Assembly: GCF_030551255.1 (NCBI RefSeq) | Contig: NZ_CP130630.1 | Span: forward strand, 3,453,501-3,517,500 | DNA from: Streptomyces sp. NL15-2K | GTDB taxonomy: Bacteria; Actinomycetota; Actinomycetes; Streptomycetales; Streptomycetaceae | Length of the DNA: 64,000 nt | Reading direction: 5' to 3' | In this document: piece by piece, positions 23,283-32,279 of the stretch | Position numbering within the stretch: position 1 is the first letter of the stretch | Layout: every line of letters begins with the position of its first letter | Position numbers and translations under genes: made by a program | Notes under the pieces: model-generated | The model's database searches: none | What the model was told of the DNA's origin: nothing | What the model saw: the letters and a program-made list of their open reading frames with translations, nothing else

Positions 23283-23389
23283 CCGTTATGTGCTCGACAC
23301 GGCCGTTATGCGTTCGACCCATTGACACCCCCCTCACACCATCCTTACTGTCACGCCAGCATTTCGAACGTGTGACGAAATTTCGAACA
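23283..23389 (+). promoter_or_regulatory. Promoter and operators of the sugar operon
   Basis: TTGACA (23322-23327) and TTACTG (23345-23350) with a 17-bp spacer form a good primary-sigma promoter. Upstream lies a 16-bp imperfect direct repeat with 20-bp period (CCGTTATGTGCTCGAC at 23283, CCGTTATGCGTTCGAC at 23303; 14 of 16 identical). Downstream, 23373-23389 reads, on the minus strand, TGTTCGAAATTTCGTCA, matching 15 of 17 bases of the site in front of the iclR gene at 53722. The site is downstream of the -10, as expected for repression. Confidence 0.7.
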
Positions 23390-23447
23390 CGAGCGAACTG
23401 CCAACTGAGCCGAAAACGAGCCGACGAAGCAGCGAGGGGCAACCGCC

Positions 23448-24614
23448 GTGCGCATCACCGGAATCAGCACACACGTGGTCGGGACGCCGTGGCGCAACCT
23501 GACGTACGTCCAGGTGCACACCGACGAGGGCATCACCGGAGTCGGCGAGACCCGGATGCTGGGCCACACCGACGCGCTGATCGGCTACCTGCGGGAGGCC
23601 GAGGCCAATCACATTCTCGGTTCCGACCCGTTCGCTGTCGAGGACCTCGTCCGACGGATGAAGTACGGCGACTACGGGCGGGCCGGCGAGATCGTCATGT
23701 CCGGCATCGCGGTCGTGGAGATGGCCTGCTGGGACATCAAGGGCAAGGCGCTCGGCGTACCCGTGTGGCAGCTGCTGGGCGGCAAGGTGACCGACAAGGT
23801 CAAGGCGTACGCCAACGGCTGGTACACCACCGAGCGGACCCCCGAGGCCTATCACAAGGCCGCCCAGGGGGTCGTGGAGCGCGGCTACCGGGCGCTCAAG
23901 ATCGACCCCTTCGGCACCGGGCACTTCGAGCTCGACCACCAGCAGACCCTGTACGCCGTCTCCCTCATCGAGGCCGTCCGCGACGCCATCGGCCCCGAGG
24001 CCGAGCTGATGCTGGAGATGCACGGCCGGTTCTCCCCCGCCACCGCCGTCCGGCTGGCCAAGGAGCTCGCGCCCTTCAAGCCCGCGTGGCTGGAGGAGCC
24101 CGTTCCGCCGGAGAACCTCAAGGCCCTGGAGAAGGTCGCCGCCAAGGTCGACATCCCGGTCGCCACGGGTGAGCGGATTCACGATCGCATCGAGTTCCGT
24201 GAGCTGTTCGAGAGCCAGGCCGTGGACATCATCCAGCCGGACGTCGGCCACATCGGTGGCATCTGGGAGACCCGGAAGCTGGCCGCCACCGCCGAGACCC
24301 ACTACATGCTGGTCGCCCCGCACAACGTCGGCGGCCCGGTCCTCACCGCCGCCTCTCTCCAGGTCGGCTTCACCTCCCCGAACTTCAAGATCCTCGAGCA
24401 CTTCAACGACTTCGCCGACGCGGAGATCAAGAAGGTGGTCAAGGGCGCGCCGCAGGTGAACCCGGAGGACGGCTGCTTCCACCTCTCCGACGCCCCCGGC
24501 CTCGGCGTGGAGCTGGACGTCGACGCCGCCGCCGAGTTCCCGCAGCAGCAGGCCCGCTTCGACCTGTGGGCCGAGGGCTGGGAGCAGCGCAAGCCGAAGG
24601 GCGCCGAGAAGTGA
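23448..24614 (+). CDS. Mandelate racemase/muconate lactonizing enzyme family protein (sugar-acid dehydratase-like)
   Basis: 388 residues of the enolase superfamily. N-terminal capping domain (GITGVGETRMLGHTDALIGY), then the TIM barrel with catalytic-lysine region RALKIDPFG, metal ligands in LMLEMHGRFS, WLEEPVPPEN and VATGERIHDR, and AVDIIQPDVGHIGGI. The pattern fits acid-sugar dehydratases of the galactonate/arabinonate type; the exact substrate cannot be told. First gene of an operon with dehydrogenase, U32-like protein and a monosaccharide ABC transporter, behind an IclR-type operator. Confidence 0.88.
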   Translation: MRITGISTHVVGTPWRNLTYVQVHTDEGITGVGETRMLGHTDALIGYLREAEANHILGSDPFAVEDLVRRMKYGDYGRAGEIVMSGIAVVEMACWDIKGKALGVPVWQLLGGKVTDKVKAYANGWYTTERTPEAYHKAAQGVVERGYRALKIDPFGTGHFELDHQQTLYAVSLIEAVRDAIGPEAELMLEMHGRFSPATAVRLAKELAPFKPAWLEEPVPPENLKALEKVAAKVDIPVATGERIHDRIEFRELFESQAVDIIQPDVGHIGGIWETRKLAATAETHYMLVAPHNVGGPVLTAASLQVGFTSPNFKILEHFNDFADAEIKKVVKGAPQVNPEDGCFHLSDAPGLGVELDVDAAAEFPQQQARFDLWAEGWEQRKPKGAEK

Positions 24615-25618
24615 GCGGCGCCGCCGTCGTCATCGAGGCGCCCGGGGAGCACCGGCTCGCCGAGCACACGCCGCGCGAGCCCGCGGCCGGCGAGGCGCTG
24701 GTCCGCGTCCACGCCGTGGGCATCTGCGGCAGCGACCGCGAGGTGTACCAGGGCAATCGGCCCGAGGGGTATGTGCGGTACCCGCTGACCCCGGGACACG
24801 AGTGGTCCGGGACGGTCGAGCGGGTGGGCGCCGGGGTTCCGGAGTCGCTCGTCGGCCGCAAGGTCGTCGGTGAGGGCTTCCGCAACTGCCAGGTCTGCGA
24901 CCGCTGCCACGCGGGCGAGACGACCCTGTGCACGGCCGGATACGAGGAGACCGGGTTCACCCAGCCGGGTGCCATGGCCACCACGCTCACGCTCCCGGCG
25001 CGACTCCTCCACGCCCTGCCGGACGACGCCGACCTGACGGCGGCGGCCCTGCTGGAGCCGGCCGCCTGTATCGCGGCCGCCGCGATCAAGGCGAACGCCC
25101 GGCCGGGTGAGCGGGTCGCGGTCGTCGGCACCGGGACGCTGGGCATGTTCGCCGTTCAGTTCCTGAAGGCGGGCTCTCCGGCGGAGCTGCTCGTCGTGGG
25201 CACGCGCAACGACCGGGAGCAGCTGTCGCGGCAGTACGGGGCCACGGACTTCCGTACGAAGGACCAGGAGCTCCCCGACGACTTCGACGTCGTCATCGAG
25301 ACCGCCGGGTCCGCGTCCGCCGCGCGCACCGCCGCCTCCCTGCTCAGGCGCGGCGGGCGCCTGGTCCTGACGGGCATCCCGGCGCCGGGCGCCGAGGGTC
25401 TGGACCCGACGGACCTGGTCGTACGGCAGCTGGAGGTGCACACCGTCTTCGGGGCAGCGCCGGACGCGTGGGCGCACACGGTGCGGGTGTTCGGCGCCGG
25501 ACTGCTCGATCCGCTGCCGCTGGTCACCCATGAGCTGCCGCTCGCCGAGTTCCCCAAGGCCATCGAGCTGGTGGGGTCCGGCGATCCGAAGGTGGGCAAG
25601 GTGCTGCTCCGCCCCTAG
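24611..25618 (+). CDS. Zinc-binding sorbitol/threonine-type dehydrogenase
   Basis: 335 residues from GTG 24611, overlapping the stop of the previous gene (GTGA). MDR dehydrogenase with catalytic zinc ligand region VGICGSDREVYQG and GHEWSGTVE, structural-zinc cysteines in FRNCQVCDRCHAGETTLC, and the nucleotide-binding VAVVGTGTLGMFAVQFLK. Probably oxidises a sugar, sugar acid or polyol intermediate with NAD(P). Co-translated with the dehydratase, implying consecutive steps of an oxidative sugar pathway. Confidence 0.88.
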   Translation: MSGAAVVIEAPGEHRLAEHTPREPAAGEALVRVHAVGICGSDREVYQGNRPEGYVRYPLTPGHEWSGTVERVGAGVPESLVGRKVVGEGFRNCQVCDRCHAGETTLCTAGYEETGFTQPGAMATTLTLPARLLHALPDDADLTAAALLEPAACIAAAAIKANARPGERVAVVGTGTLGMFAVQFLKAGSPAELLVVGTRNDREQLSRQYGATDFRTKDQELPDDFDVVIETAGSASAARTAASLLRRGGRLVLTGIPAPGAEGLDPTDLVVRQLEVHTVFGAAPDAWAHTVRVFGAGLLDPLPLVTHELPLAEFPKAIELVGSGDPKVGKVLLRP

Positions 25619-25727
25619 ACGTACGCCGGTACGGGAGCGACCTGACGGCCCCCGTACCGGCGTACTCCAAGCCCCGCACGCGCTGAGCCGCGAACCTCGT
25701 CCGACATACCGAACAGAAGGACACCTT

Positions 25728-26696
25728 GTGACCGACGCTCCCGCCACGGCAGCCCGCAGGCCCGGTGAGCAGGCGCTCACCTCCCTCGGCCTGAACGCGC
25801 CCGCCCTCGACCCCGCCGACGCTTCGCCGCACGCCTTCCCCGGCGGCGGCCGATGGCGCACCGAGATCCCCTCGTGCGAGGGTCCCGAAGCGCTGGCCGT
25901 CGTCCTGAAGGAAGCCTCGCGGCTCGATGTGCCGATCCACCGGATCAGCCAGGGCAGCGGCGTGTGGATGCTGACCGACGCCGAGATCACCGAGATGGTC
26001 GAGGCCACCAACGAGCGCGACATCGAGCTCTGCCTGTTCACCGGCCCGCGCGGCACGTGGGACATCGGCGGTTCGACGCGGACCGACTCGCGCGGCGGGG
26101 GCCTCAGGGCCCGCGGCCACGACGCGGTCGCCGGCTGCGTCGAAGACGCCGTCCGGGCGACGGAGCTGGGCGTCAAGTGCCTCCTCGTCGCCGACGAGGG
26201 CGTGCTGTGGGCGCTGCACCGGGCGCGGGTCGCCGGCATCATCCCGGCCGACACGACGCTGAAGGTCTCGGCGCTCATCGGCCCGGTGAACCCGGCCGCG
26301 TACGCGGTGTACGAGAACCTGGGCGGCGACTCCATCAACGTGCCCAGCGATCTGACGCTCGACCACCTCACCGAGATCCGCCGGGTGTCCGCCGCCCCCA
26401 TGGACATGTACATCGAGGCTCCCGACGATCTCGGCGGATATGTGCGAATGTACGAGGTCGCCGAGCTGATCCGGCGCGGCGCACCGCTCTACCTGAAGTT
26501 CGGCCTGTCCAAGGCCCCGGGGATCTACCCGTACGGGCACCACATGCGCGATCTGACCCTGTCCACGGCCCGGGAACGGGTGCGGCGCGGGCGGCTCGCG
26601 CTGGACCTGCTCGCACGGCACGGAGCGGACGGCGACATGGCGCCGCTCGGCTCGCGGCTGCCGGGTGCTCTGCGTCGGTTCGATACACCCTCATAA
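25728..26696 (+). CDS. U32-peptidase-like TIM-barrel protein of the sugar operon
   Basis: 322 residues from GTG 25728 with AGAAGGA upstream. The sequence suggests an alternating strand/helix barrel (VKCLLVADEGVLWALHRARV; GGDSINVPSDLTLDHLTEI; MDMYIEAPDDLGGYVRMYEV) reminiscent of the U32 peptidase fold, but catalytic assignment is not possible by eye. Conserved placement between a sugar-acid dehydrogenase and a ChvE-type transporter points to a role in sugar catabolism such as an aldolase- or isomerase-like step, not proteolysis; this is inference. Confidence 0.6.
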   Translation: MTDAPATAARRPGEQALTSLGLNAPALDPADASPHAFPGGGRWRTEIPSCEGPEALAVVLKEASRLDVPIHRISQGSGVWMLTDAEITEMVEATNERDIELCLFTGPRGTWDIGGSTRTDSRGGGLRARGHDAVAGCVEDAVRATELGVKCLLVADEGVLWALHRARVAGIIPADTTLKVSALIGPVNPAAYAVYENLGGDSINVPSDLTLDHLTEIRRVSAAPMDMYIEAPDDLGGYVRMYEVAELIRRGAPLYLKFGLSKAPGIYPYGHHMRDLTLSTARERVRRGRLALDLLARHGADGDMAPLGSRLPGALRRFDTPS

Positions 26697-26840
26697 CGTT
26701 CCGGACAACTCCCCTTCACAAAACCAGACGCAGCCGCACACAATCCGACACACCTCTTCTCGGTCACAGCACGCAATCGCGCCACGGAGCATCACGCACC
26801 GCCCGACCGAGCACGGCCCCACACATCAAGGATGATGACC

Positions 26841-27953
26841 ATGCGTACTCGCCGAGCCGCACTCACCGCCATAGCCGCCTCCGCCTCCCTCGCGCTCACC
26901 CTGTCCGCCTGCGGCCAGAGCAGTGAGGGCGGCAGCGAGGAGGGCTCGGGCAGCACCAAGGGCGCCACCATCGGCATCTCGATGCCGACCAAGTCCTCCG
27001 AGCGCTGGATCGCCGACGGCAACAACGTCGTCAAAGAGCTGAAGGCCAAGGGCTACAAGACCAAGCTGATCTACGGTGAGGACGACCCCGACCAGCAGGT
27101 CTCGCAGGTCGAGAACATGATCACGCAGGGCGTGAAGGCCCTGATCATCGCGGCCATCGACAACAAGTCGATGAACAACGTCCTCCAGCAGGCCAAGGAC
27201 GCGAACATCCCGGTGATCTCCTACGACCGCCTCATCCTCGGCACCGAGAACGTCGACTACTACGCGTCCTTCGACAACGAGAAGGTCGGCGAGCTCCAGG
27301 GCAACTACATCCTCGAGAAGCTCGGTCTGAAGGACGGCTCCAAGAAGGGCCCGTTCAACATCGAGCTCTTCGCCGGCTCGAACGACGACAACAACACCCG
27401 TTACTTCTTCGGCGGCGCGATGAAGGTCCTGCAGCCGTACATCGACAAGAAGCAGCTCGTCGTCAAGTCCGGCCAGACCAAGCTCAACCAGGTCACCACC
27501 CTGCGCTGGGACGGCGGCCAGGCCCAGAAGCGTATGGACGACATCCTGACCGGCACGTACAAGAGCGCCCGGGTCGACGCGGTGCTCTCGCCGTACGACG
27601 GCATCTCCATCGGCATCCTCTCGGCGCTGAAGTCGGACGACTACGGCTCCAAGAGCAAGCCGCTGCCGGTCGTCACCGGTCAGGACGCCGAGGTCGCCTC
27701 GGTGAAGTCGATCATCGCGGGCCAGCAGACGCAGACCGTCTTCAAGGACATCCGCGCACTGGCCAAGGTCGCCTCGAACATGGTCGACGCGGTCCTCAAC
27801 GACAAGAAGCCCGAGGTCAACGACACCAAGACGTACGACAACGGGGTGAAGGTCGTCCCCGCCTACCTGCTGCAGCCGGTGAGCGTCGACAAGTCCAACT
27901 ACGAGAAGGAACTGGTCGAGAGCGGCTTCTACACCGCGGGCGACCTCAAGTAA
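26841..27953 (+). CDS. chvE: ChvE-type multiple-monosaccharide ABC transporter binding lipoprotein
   Basis: 370 residues from ATG 26841 (AAGGA 8 bases upstream). Lipoprotein signal with lipobox LSAC ([11 protein letters not shown]). Periplasmic-binding type I fold: [59 protein letters not shown], then [16 protein letters not shown]. The family binds aldoses such as glucose, galactose, arabinose and xylose. Together with the next two genes it forms a complete importer. Confidence 0.9.
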   Translation: MRTRRAALTAIAASASLALTLSACGQSSEGGSEEGSGSTKGATIGISMPTKSSERWIADGNNVVKELKAKGYKTKLIYGEDDPDQQVSQVENMITQGVKALIIAAIDNKSMNNVLQQAKDANIPVISYDRLILGTENVDYYASFDNEKVGELQGNYILEKLGLKDGSKKGPFNIELFAGSNDDNNTRYFFGGAMKVLQPYIDKKQLVVKSGQTKLNQVTTLRWDGGQAQKRMDDILTGTYKSARVDAVLSPYDGISIGILSALKSDDYGSKSKPLPVVTGQDAEVASVKSIIAGQQTQTVFKDIRALAKVASNMVDAVLNDKKPEVNDTKTYDNGVKVVPAYLLQPVSVDKSNYEKELVESGFYTAGDLK

Positions 27954-27999
27954 CCGCCGCCACCGACCAACGATTCACCACTGATTGGAAGGCACGACC

Positions 28000-29550
28000 A
28001 TGGCGGGACCCGTCCTGGAAATGCGCTCGATCGTCAAGACCTTTCCCGGCGTCAAGGCGCTGTCGGACGTCACACTGACCGTCCAGCAGGGCGAGGTCCA
28101 CGCCATCTGCGGGGAGAACGGCGCCGGCAAGTCGACCTTGATGAAGGTCCTCTCCGGCCTCCACCCGCACGGCACGTACGAGGGCGAGATCCTCTTCGAG
28201 GGAGAGGTCTGCGAGTTCAAGGACATCAGGGCCAGTGAGCATCACGGCATCGTGATCATTCACCAGGAGCTGGCCCTGGTGCCCTTCCTCTCCATCGCGG
28301 AGAACATCTTCCTCGGCAACGAGCACGCCACACGCGGCATCATCAGCTGGACCGAGACGCTGAGGCACGCCACCGAACTGCTGCGCCGGGTCGGTCTGAC
28401 CGACCACCCGGACACCCGCGTCGCCGACATCGGCGTGGGCAAGCAGCAGCTCGTGGAGATCGCGAAGGCGCTGTCGAAGAAGGTGAAGCTGCTCATCCTG
28501 GATGAGCCGACCGCGGCGCTGAACGACGAGGACAGCGGCAAGCTCCTGGATCTCATCCTGGAGCTGAAGAAGCAGGGCATCACCTCGATCATCATCTCCC
28601 ACAAGCTGAACGAGATCCGCAAGGTCGCCGACTCGGTGACGATCCTGCGGGACGGCCGCACCATCGAGACGCTGGACGTGAAGGCCGCGGAGACCACCGA
28701 GGACCGGATCATCAGCGGAATGGTCGGCCGCGACCTGGAGAACCGCTTCCCGGAGCGGACGCCGCACCAGCCGGAGGAGGGCACCGCGCCCGCCCTGGAG
28801 ATCCGCGACTGGACCGTGAACCACCCGATCGACCAGCAGCGCAAGGTCGTCGACGACGTGTCGATCCAGGTGCGCCGCGGGGAGATCGTCGGCATCGCGG
28901 GCCTCATGGGTGCCGGCCGCACCGAGCTCGCGATGAGCGTCTTCGGCCGCTCCTACGGCCGGTACGCGGGCGGCACGGTCCTCAGGGACGGCAAGGAGAT
29001 CCGTACGAAGACCGTCTCCGAGGCGGTCAAGCACGGGATCGCGTACGTCACCGAGGACCGCAAGCACTACGGCCTCAACCTCATCGACACCATCAACCGG
29101 AACATCTCACTCAGCGCCCTGGGGAAGGTCGCCAAGCGCGGTGTCGTCGACGAGCACGAGGAACGGCAGGTCGCCGAGAGCTTCCGCAAGTCGATGAACA
29201 TCAAGGCCCCGACCGTCTTCGAGCCGGTGGGCAAGCTGTCCGGCGGCAACCAGCAGAAGGTCGTCCTCAGCAAGTGGATCTTCTCGGGGCCCGAGGTGCT
29301 GATCCTGGACGAGCCGACGCGCGGGATCGACGTCGGCGCCAAGTACGAGATCTACACGGTCATCGACCAGCTGGCGGCCGAGGGCAAGGCGGTCGTCTTC
29401 ATCTCCTCCGAGCTGCCGGAGCTGCTCGGTATGTGCGACCGCATCTACACGATGGCCGCGGGGCGGCTGACCGGTGAGTTCTCGCGGGCCGAAGCCTCGC
29501 AGGAATCGCTGATGCGCCAGATGACGAAGGACAAAGAGGTAACCCGATGA
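28000..29550 (+). CDS. gguA: Sugar ABC transporter ATP-binding protein (GguA/MmsA-like, two NBDs)
   Basis: 516 residues from ATG 28000 (GGAAGG 7 bases upstream). Two nucleotide-binding domains as in carbohydrate importers: Walker [20 protein letters not shown] in the first, Walker [12 protein letters not shown], then a second domain with [19 protein letters not shown], signature [15 protein letters not shown] and [20 protein letters not shown]. The second Walker A is degenerate, the usual state in this family. Energises uptake with GguB and ChvE; stop overlaps the next start (ATGA). Confidence 0.93.
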   Translation: MAGPVLEMRSIVKTFPGVKALSDVTLTVQQGEVHAICGENGAGKSTLMKVLSGLHPHGTYEGEILFEGEVCEFKDIRASEHHGIVIIHQELALVPFLSIAENIFLGNEHATRGIISWTETLRHATELLRRVGLTDHPDTRVADIGVGKQQLVEIAKALSKKVKLLILDEPTAALNDEDSGKLLDLILELKKQGITSIIISHKLNEIRKVADSVTILRDGRTIETLDVKAAETTEDRIISGMVGRDLENRFPERTPHQPEEGTAPALEIRDWTVNHPIDQQRKVVDDVSIQVRRGEIVGIAGLMGAGRTELAMSVFGRSYGRYAGGTVLRDGKEIRTKTVSEAVKHGIAYVTEDRKHYGLNLIDTINRNISLSALGKVAKRGVVDEHEERQVAESFRKSMNIKAPTVFEPVGKLSGGNQQKVVLSKWIFSGPEVLILDEPTRGIDVGAKYEIYTVIDQLAAEGKAVVFISSELPELLGMCDRIYTMAAGRLTGEFSRAEASQESLMRQMTKDKEVTR

Positions 29551-30791
29551 GCACGGATGTGACCGCCAAGACGCCGGCCCCGGCGCCGCCCGGCAAGGGC
29601 GGTTCGGCCGCGGGCGACGGCCTGCTCCAGCTGGTGCTGGACGGCATGCGCCGCAACATGCGGCAGTACGGCATGCTGATCGCCCTCGGCCTGATCGTGG
29701 CGCTGTTCGCCGTGTGGACCGACGGCGACCTGCTGCTTCCGCGCAACGTCTCGAACCTGGTCCTGCAGAACAGCTACATCCTGATCCTCGCGATCGGCAT
29801 GATGCTGATCATCATCGCGGGCCACATCGACCTGTCGGTCGGCTCGTTGACAGCGTTCGTCGGCTCGATAGCCGCCGTGTTCATGGTCAAGAACGACATA
29901 CCCTGGGTCCTCGCCGTGGTGCTGTGCCTGGCCATCGGCGCGGCCTCGGGTGCCGCACAAGGGTTCTTCATCGCCTATCTCGGCATTCCGTCGTTCATCG
30001 TGACCCTGGCCGGCATGCTGGTCTTCCGCGGTCTGACCGAGATCTTCCTGGAGGGACAGACGCTCGGCCCGTTCCCGGAGGGTCTGCAGAAGGTCTCCAA
30101 CGGCTTCCTGCCCGAGGTGGGTCCGGACACCAATTACCACAACCTGACGCTGCTGCTGGGCTTCGCCGTGCTCGCGTTCGTGGTGCTCCAGGAGGTCCGT
30201 GACCGCAAGCGGCAGCAGGAGTTCTCGCTGGATGTGCCGCCCACCAAGCTCTTCGTGCTGAAGCTGGTCGCGCTGGTCTGCGCCGTCCTCGTGGTCACGC
30301 TGCTGCTCGCCAGCTACAAGGGCACCCCGATCGTGCTGCTGCTCCTCGGTGTGCTGGTCGTCGGCTTCGGCTATGTGATGCGCAACGCGATCATCGGCCG
30401 TCACGTCTACGCGATCGGCGGCAACCTGGCCGCGGCCAAGCTGTCGGGCGTGAAGGACAAGAAGGTCACCTTCCTGCTCTTCCTGAACATGGGCATGCTC
30501 GCGGCCCTGGCGGGTCTGGTCTTCGCCGCCCGCTTCAACGCGGCCTCGCCCAAGGCCGGCCTCAACTTCGAACTGGAGGCGATCGCGGCCGCGTACATCG
30601 GCGGCGCGTCGATGAGCGGCGGCGTCGGCACCGTCCTCGGCGCGATCATCGGCGGTGTGGTCCTGGGCGTGCTGAACAACGGTATGAACCTCGTCGGCAT
30701 CGGCACCGACTGGCAGCAGGTCATCAAGGGCCTGGTGCTCCTGGCGGCGGTCGGCTTCGACGTGTGGAACAAGCGCAAGGTCGGTTCGTAA
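29547..30791 (+). CDS. gguB: Sugar ABC transporter permease (GguB/MmsB-like)
   Basis: 414 residues, ATG overlapping the gguA stop. About ten hydrophobic segments, with family motifs [40 protein letters not shown] and the C-terminal [20 protein letters not shown] followed by [20 protein letters not shown] long cytoplasmic insertion ([20 protein letters not shown]) is typical of the GguB subgroup. A large inverted repeat and an intrinsic terminator follow the stop. Confidence 0.92.
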   Translation: MSTDVTAKTPAPAPPGKGGSAAGDGLLQLVLDGMRRNMRQYGMLIALGLIVALFAVWTDGDLLLPRNVSNLVLQNSYILILAIGMMLIIIAGHIDLSVGSLTAFVGSIAAVFMVKNDIPWVLAVVLCLAIGAASGAAQGFFIAYLGIPSFIVTLAGMLVFRGLTEIFLEGQTLGPFPEGLQKVSNGFLPEVGPDTNYHNLTLLLGFAVLAFVVLQEVRDRKRQQEFSLDVPPTKLFVLKLVALVCAVLVVTLLLASYKGTPIVLLLLGVLVVGFGYVMRNAIIGRHVYAIGGNLAAAKLSGVKDKKVTFLLFLNMGMLAALAGLVFAARFNAASPKAGLNFELEAIAAAYIGGASMSGGVGTVLGAIIGGVVLGVLNNGMNLVGIGTDWQQVIKGLVLLAAVGFDVWNKRKVGS

Positions 30792-30801
30792 CGAACTGGG
30801 G

Positions 30802-30894
30802 CCGGCCGTCGGATTCCCGGCGTCCGCCCGAAGGGCGGGTCCAGCGGCGCGCACGCGCCAGGCGTCGCTGGACAGGCGGGAATCCGACGGCCGG
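30802..30894 (+). repeat. Large cloverleaf-forming inverted repeat
   Basis: Arms of 18 bp are perfectly complementary (CCGGCCGTCGGATTCCCG at 30802-30819; CGGGAATCCGACGGCCGG at 30877-30894). They enclose two further hairpins: CCGCCC/GGGCGG with loop GAA (30824-30838) and GTCCAGCG/CGCTGGAC (30839-30846 with 30866-30873), the latter with a nested GGCGCG/CGCGCC stem. It begins 10 bases after the permease stop. As RNA this would be a three-way junction upstream of a terminator. Confidence 0.85.
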
Positions 30895-30900
30895 GCCCCA

Positions 30901-30932
30901 GGGCCCCGCCAGAAGGCGGGGCCCTTTCTCTC
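30901..30932 (+). terminator. Intrinsic terminator between permease and epimerase genes
   Basis: Perfect 10-bp stem (GGGCCCCGCC / GGCGGGGCCC), AGAA loop, followed by TTTCTCTCTC. It should reduce transcription from the transporter operon into the epimerase gene. Confidence 0.85.
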
Positions 30933-30953
30933 TCTCCATTGCAGGAGCCGCAC

Positions 30954-32102
30954 ATGGAACTGAGCAGACGTACCGTCATCGCCGGGGCCGCAGCCGCCGG
31001 TTTAACCGCTGCCACCGTCGGTGGCACGGCCCACGCCACGGGAGGCAGGAAGCCGGTGAAGTCGCTCTTCGGCAAGCTCGCCGACGGCACGAAGATCTAC
31101 AGCTGGGCGCTGGCGAACGGCCGGACCCGCATGAAGGTCCTCAGCTACGGCGGCATAGTCCAGTCCCTGGAGATCCCCGACCGGCACGGCCGGTACAAGA
31201 ACGTGTCGCTGGGCTTCGACAACATCGAGGACTACGTCGCCTCCAGCCCGTACTTCGGCGCCCTGATCGGCCGGTACGGCAACCGCATCGGCAAGGGCCA
31301 GTTCACCCTGGACGGCAAGAAGTACCAGGTGAACGTCAACGACGGCGCGAACAGCCTGCACGGCGGCGCCCAGGGCTTCGACAAGCGCGTGTGGGACATC
31401 GAGCCGTTCACCAAGGGCTCGGACGTCGGCCTGTACCTGTACTACACGTCCGTCGACGGCGAGATGGGCTACCCGGGCACGCTCAAGGTGAAGGTCACCT
31501 ACACCCTCACCAAGCAGGGCGACTGGCGCATCGACTACGAGGCCACGACCGACAAGACCACGGTCGTCAACCTCACCAGCCACGTCTACTGGAACCTCGC
31601 CGGCGAGGGCAGCGGCACGATCGAGGACCACGAGCTCCAGATCGCAGCCTCCCGCTACACGCCCACCGACTCGGGCCTCATCCCGACCGGTGAACTCGCG
31701 AAGGTCTCCGGCACCCCCTTCGACTTCCGCAAGGCCAAGCCGATCGGCCGGGACATCCGCGCCGCGCACCCGCAGCTGATCACCGCCAAGGGCTTCGACC
31801 ACAACTGGGTCCTCGACAAGGGCATCACGGCCCAGCCGGCGCACATCGCCACGCTGCGCGACCCGTCCTCCGGCCGCACCCTGAGGATGGCCACCAACGA
31901 GCCGGGCCTGCAGTTCTACTCGGGCAACTTCCTCGACGGCACCCTGACCGGCCCCGGCGGCCGCACCTACCGCCAGGGCGACGCCCTCTGCCTGGAGACG
32001 CAGCACTTCCCGGACTCACCGAACCACGCGTCGTTCCCGACGACCGTGCTGAAGCCGGGGCAGACGTACCGGACGACGACGGTGCACTCGTTCGGCTGCT
32101 GA
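30954..32102 (+). CDS. galM: Tat-exported aldose 1-epimerase
   Basis: 382 residues from ATG 30954 (AGGAG 6 bases upstream). Twin-arginine signal (MELSRRTVIAGAAAAG) then a GalM beta-sandwich: ALIGRYGNRIGKGQFTLDG, NSLHGGAQGFDKRVWD (catalytic His), VVNLTSHVYWNLAGEG, and PGLQFYSGNF near the C-terminus. It interconverts alpha and beta anomers of aldoses, probably outside the cell before ChvE-type uptake. A TTA codon at 31002-31004 lies within the signal-peptide coding region, suggesting bldA-dependent translation. Confidence 0.9.
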   Translation: MELSRRTVIAGAAAAGLTAATVGGTAHATGGRKPVKSLFGKLADGTKIYSWALANGRTRMKVLSYGGIVQSLEIPDRHGRYKNVSLGFDNIEDYVASSPYFGALIGRYGNRIGKGQFTLDGKKYQVNVNDGANSLHGGAQGFDKRVWDIEPFTKGSDVGLYLYYTSVDGEMGYPGTLKVKVTYTLTKQGDWRIDYEATTDKTTVVNLTSHVYWNLAGEGSGTIEDHELQIAASRYTPTDSGLIPTGELAKVSGTPFDFRKAKPIGRDIRAAHPQLITAKGFDHNWVLDKGITAQPAHIATLRDPSSGRTLRMATNEPGLQFYSGNFLDGTLTGPGGRTYRQGDALCLETQHFPDSPNHASFPTTVLKPGQTYRTTTVHSFGC

Positions 32103-32180
32103 TCCGTCTTCAGCTGAACTGTCTTCACAGGAGGCACACAAGTTCTCGCCGATCTCTCAGCGGCTGAACAGTGCCACCGA

Positions 32181-32276
32181 AGCCTCCGTATGTAAGGGCG
32201 GCCCGTGCTCCCCCGCGCGGGCCACCCAAGACGACGGGCCCGGTCGTCCCCGCCGAGCCCGCCCCATACGGAGGCT
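32181..32276 (+). promoter_or_regulatory. Structured leader sequestering the aminotransferase ribosome binding site
   Basis: AGCCTCCGTATG (32181-32192) is the perfect complement of CATACGGAGGCT (32265-32276), and the second arm contains the GGAGG ribosome binding site of the TTG start at 32280. Between the arms are two hairpins: GGCCCG/CGGGCC (32200-32205 with 32218-32223, extended by GGG/CCC) and GACGAC/GTCGTC (32230-32235 with 32243-32248). If transcribed, the leader can fold into a three-way junction that hides the RBS, as in riboswitch-like or attenuation controls. Confidence 0.6.
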
Positions 32277-32279
32277 CCC

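Noticed and set aside
24302..26413. 703-codon leftward open frame
   Set aside because: Antisense to the dehydratase, dehydrogenase and U32-like genes, all with conserved motifs and RBSs.
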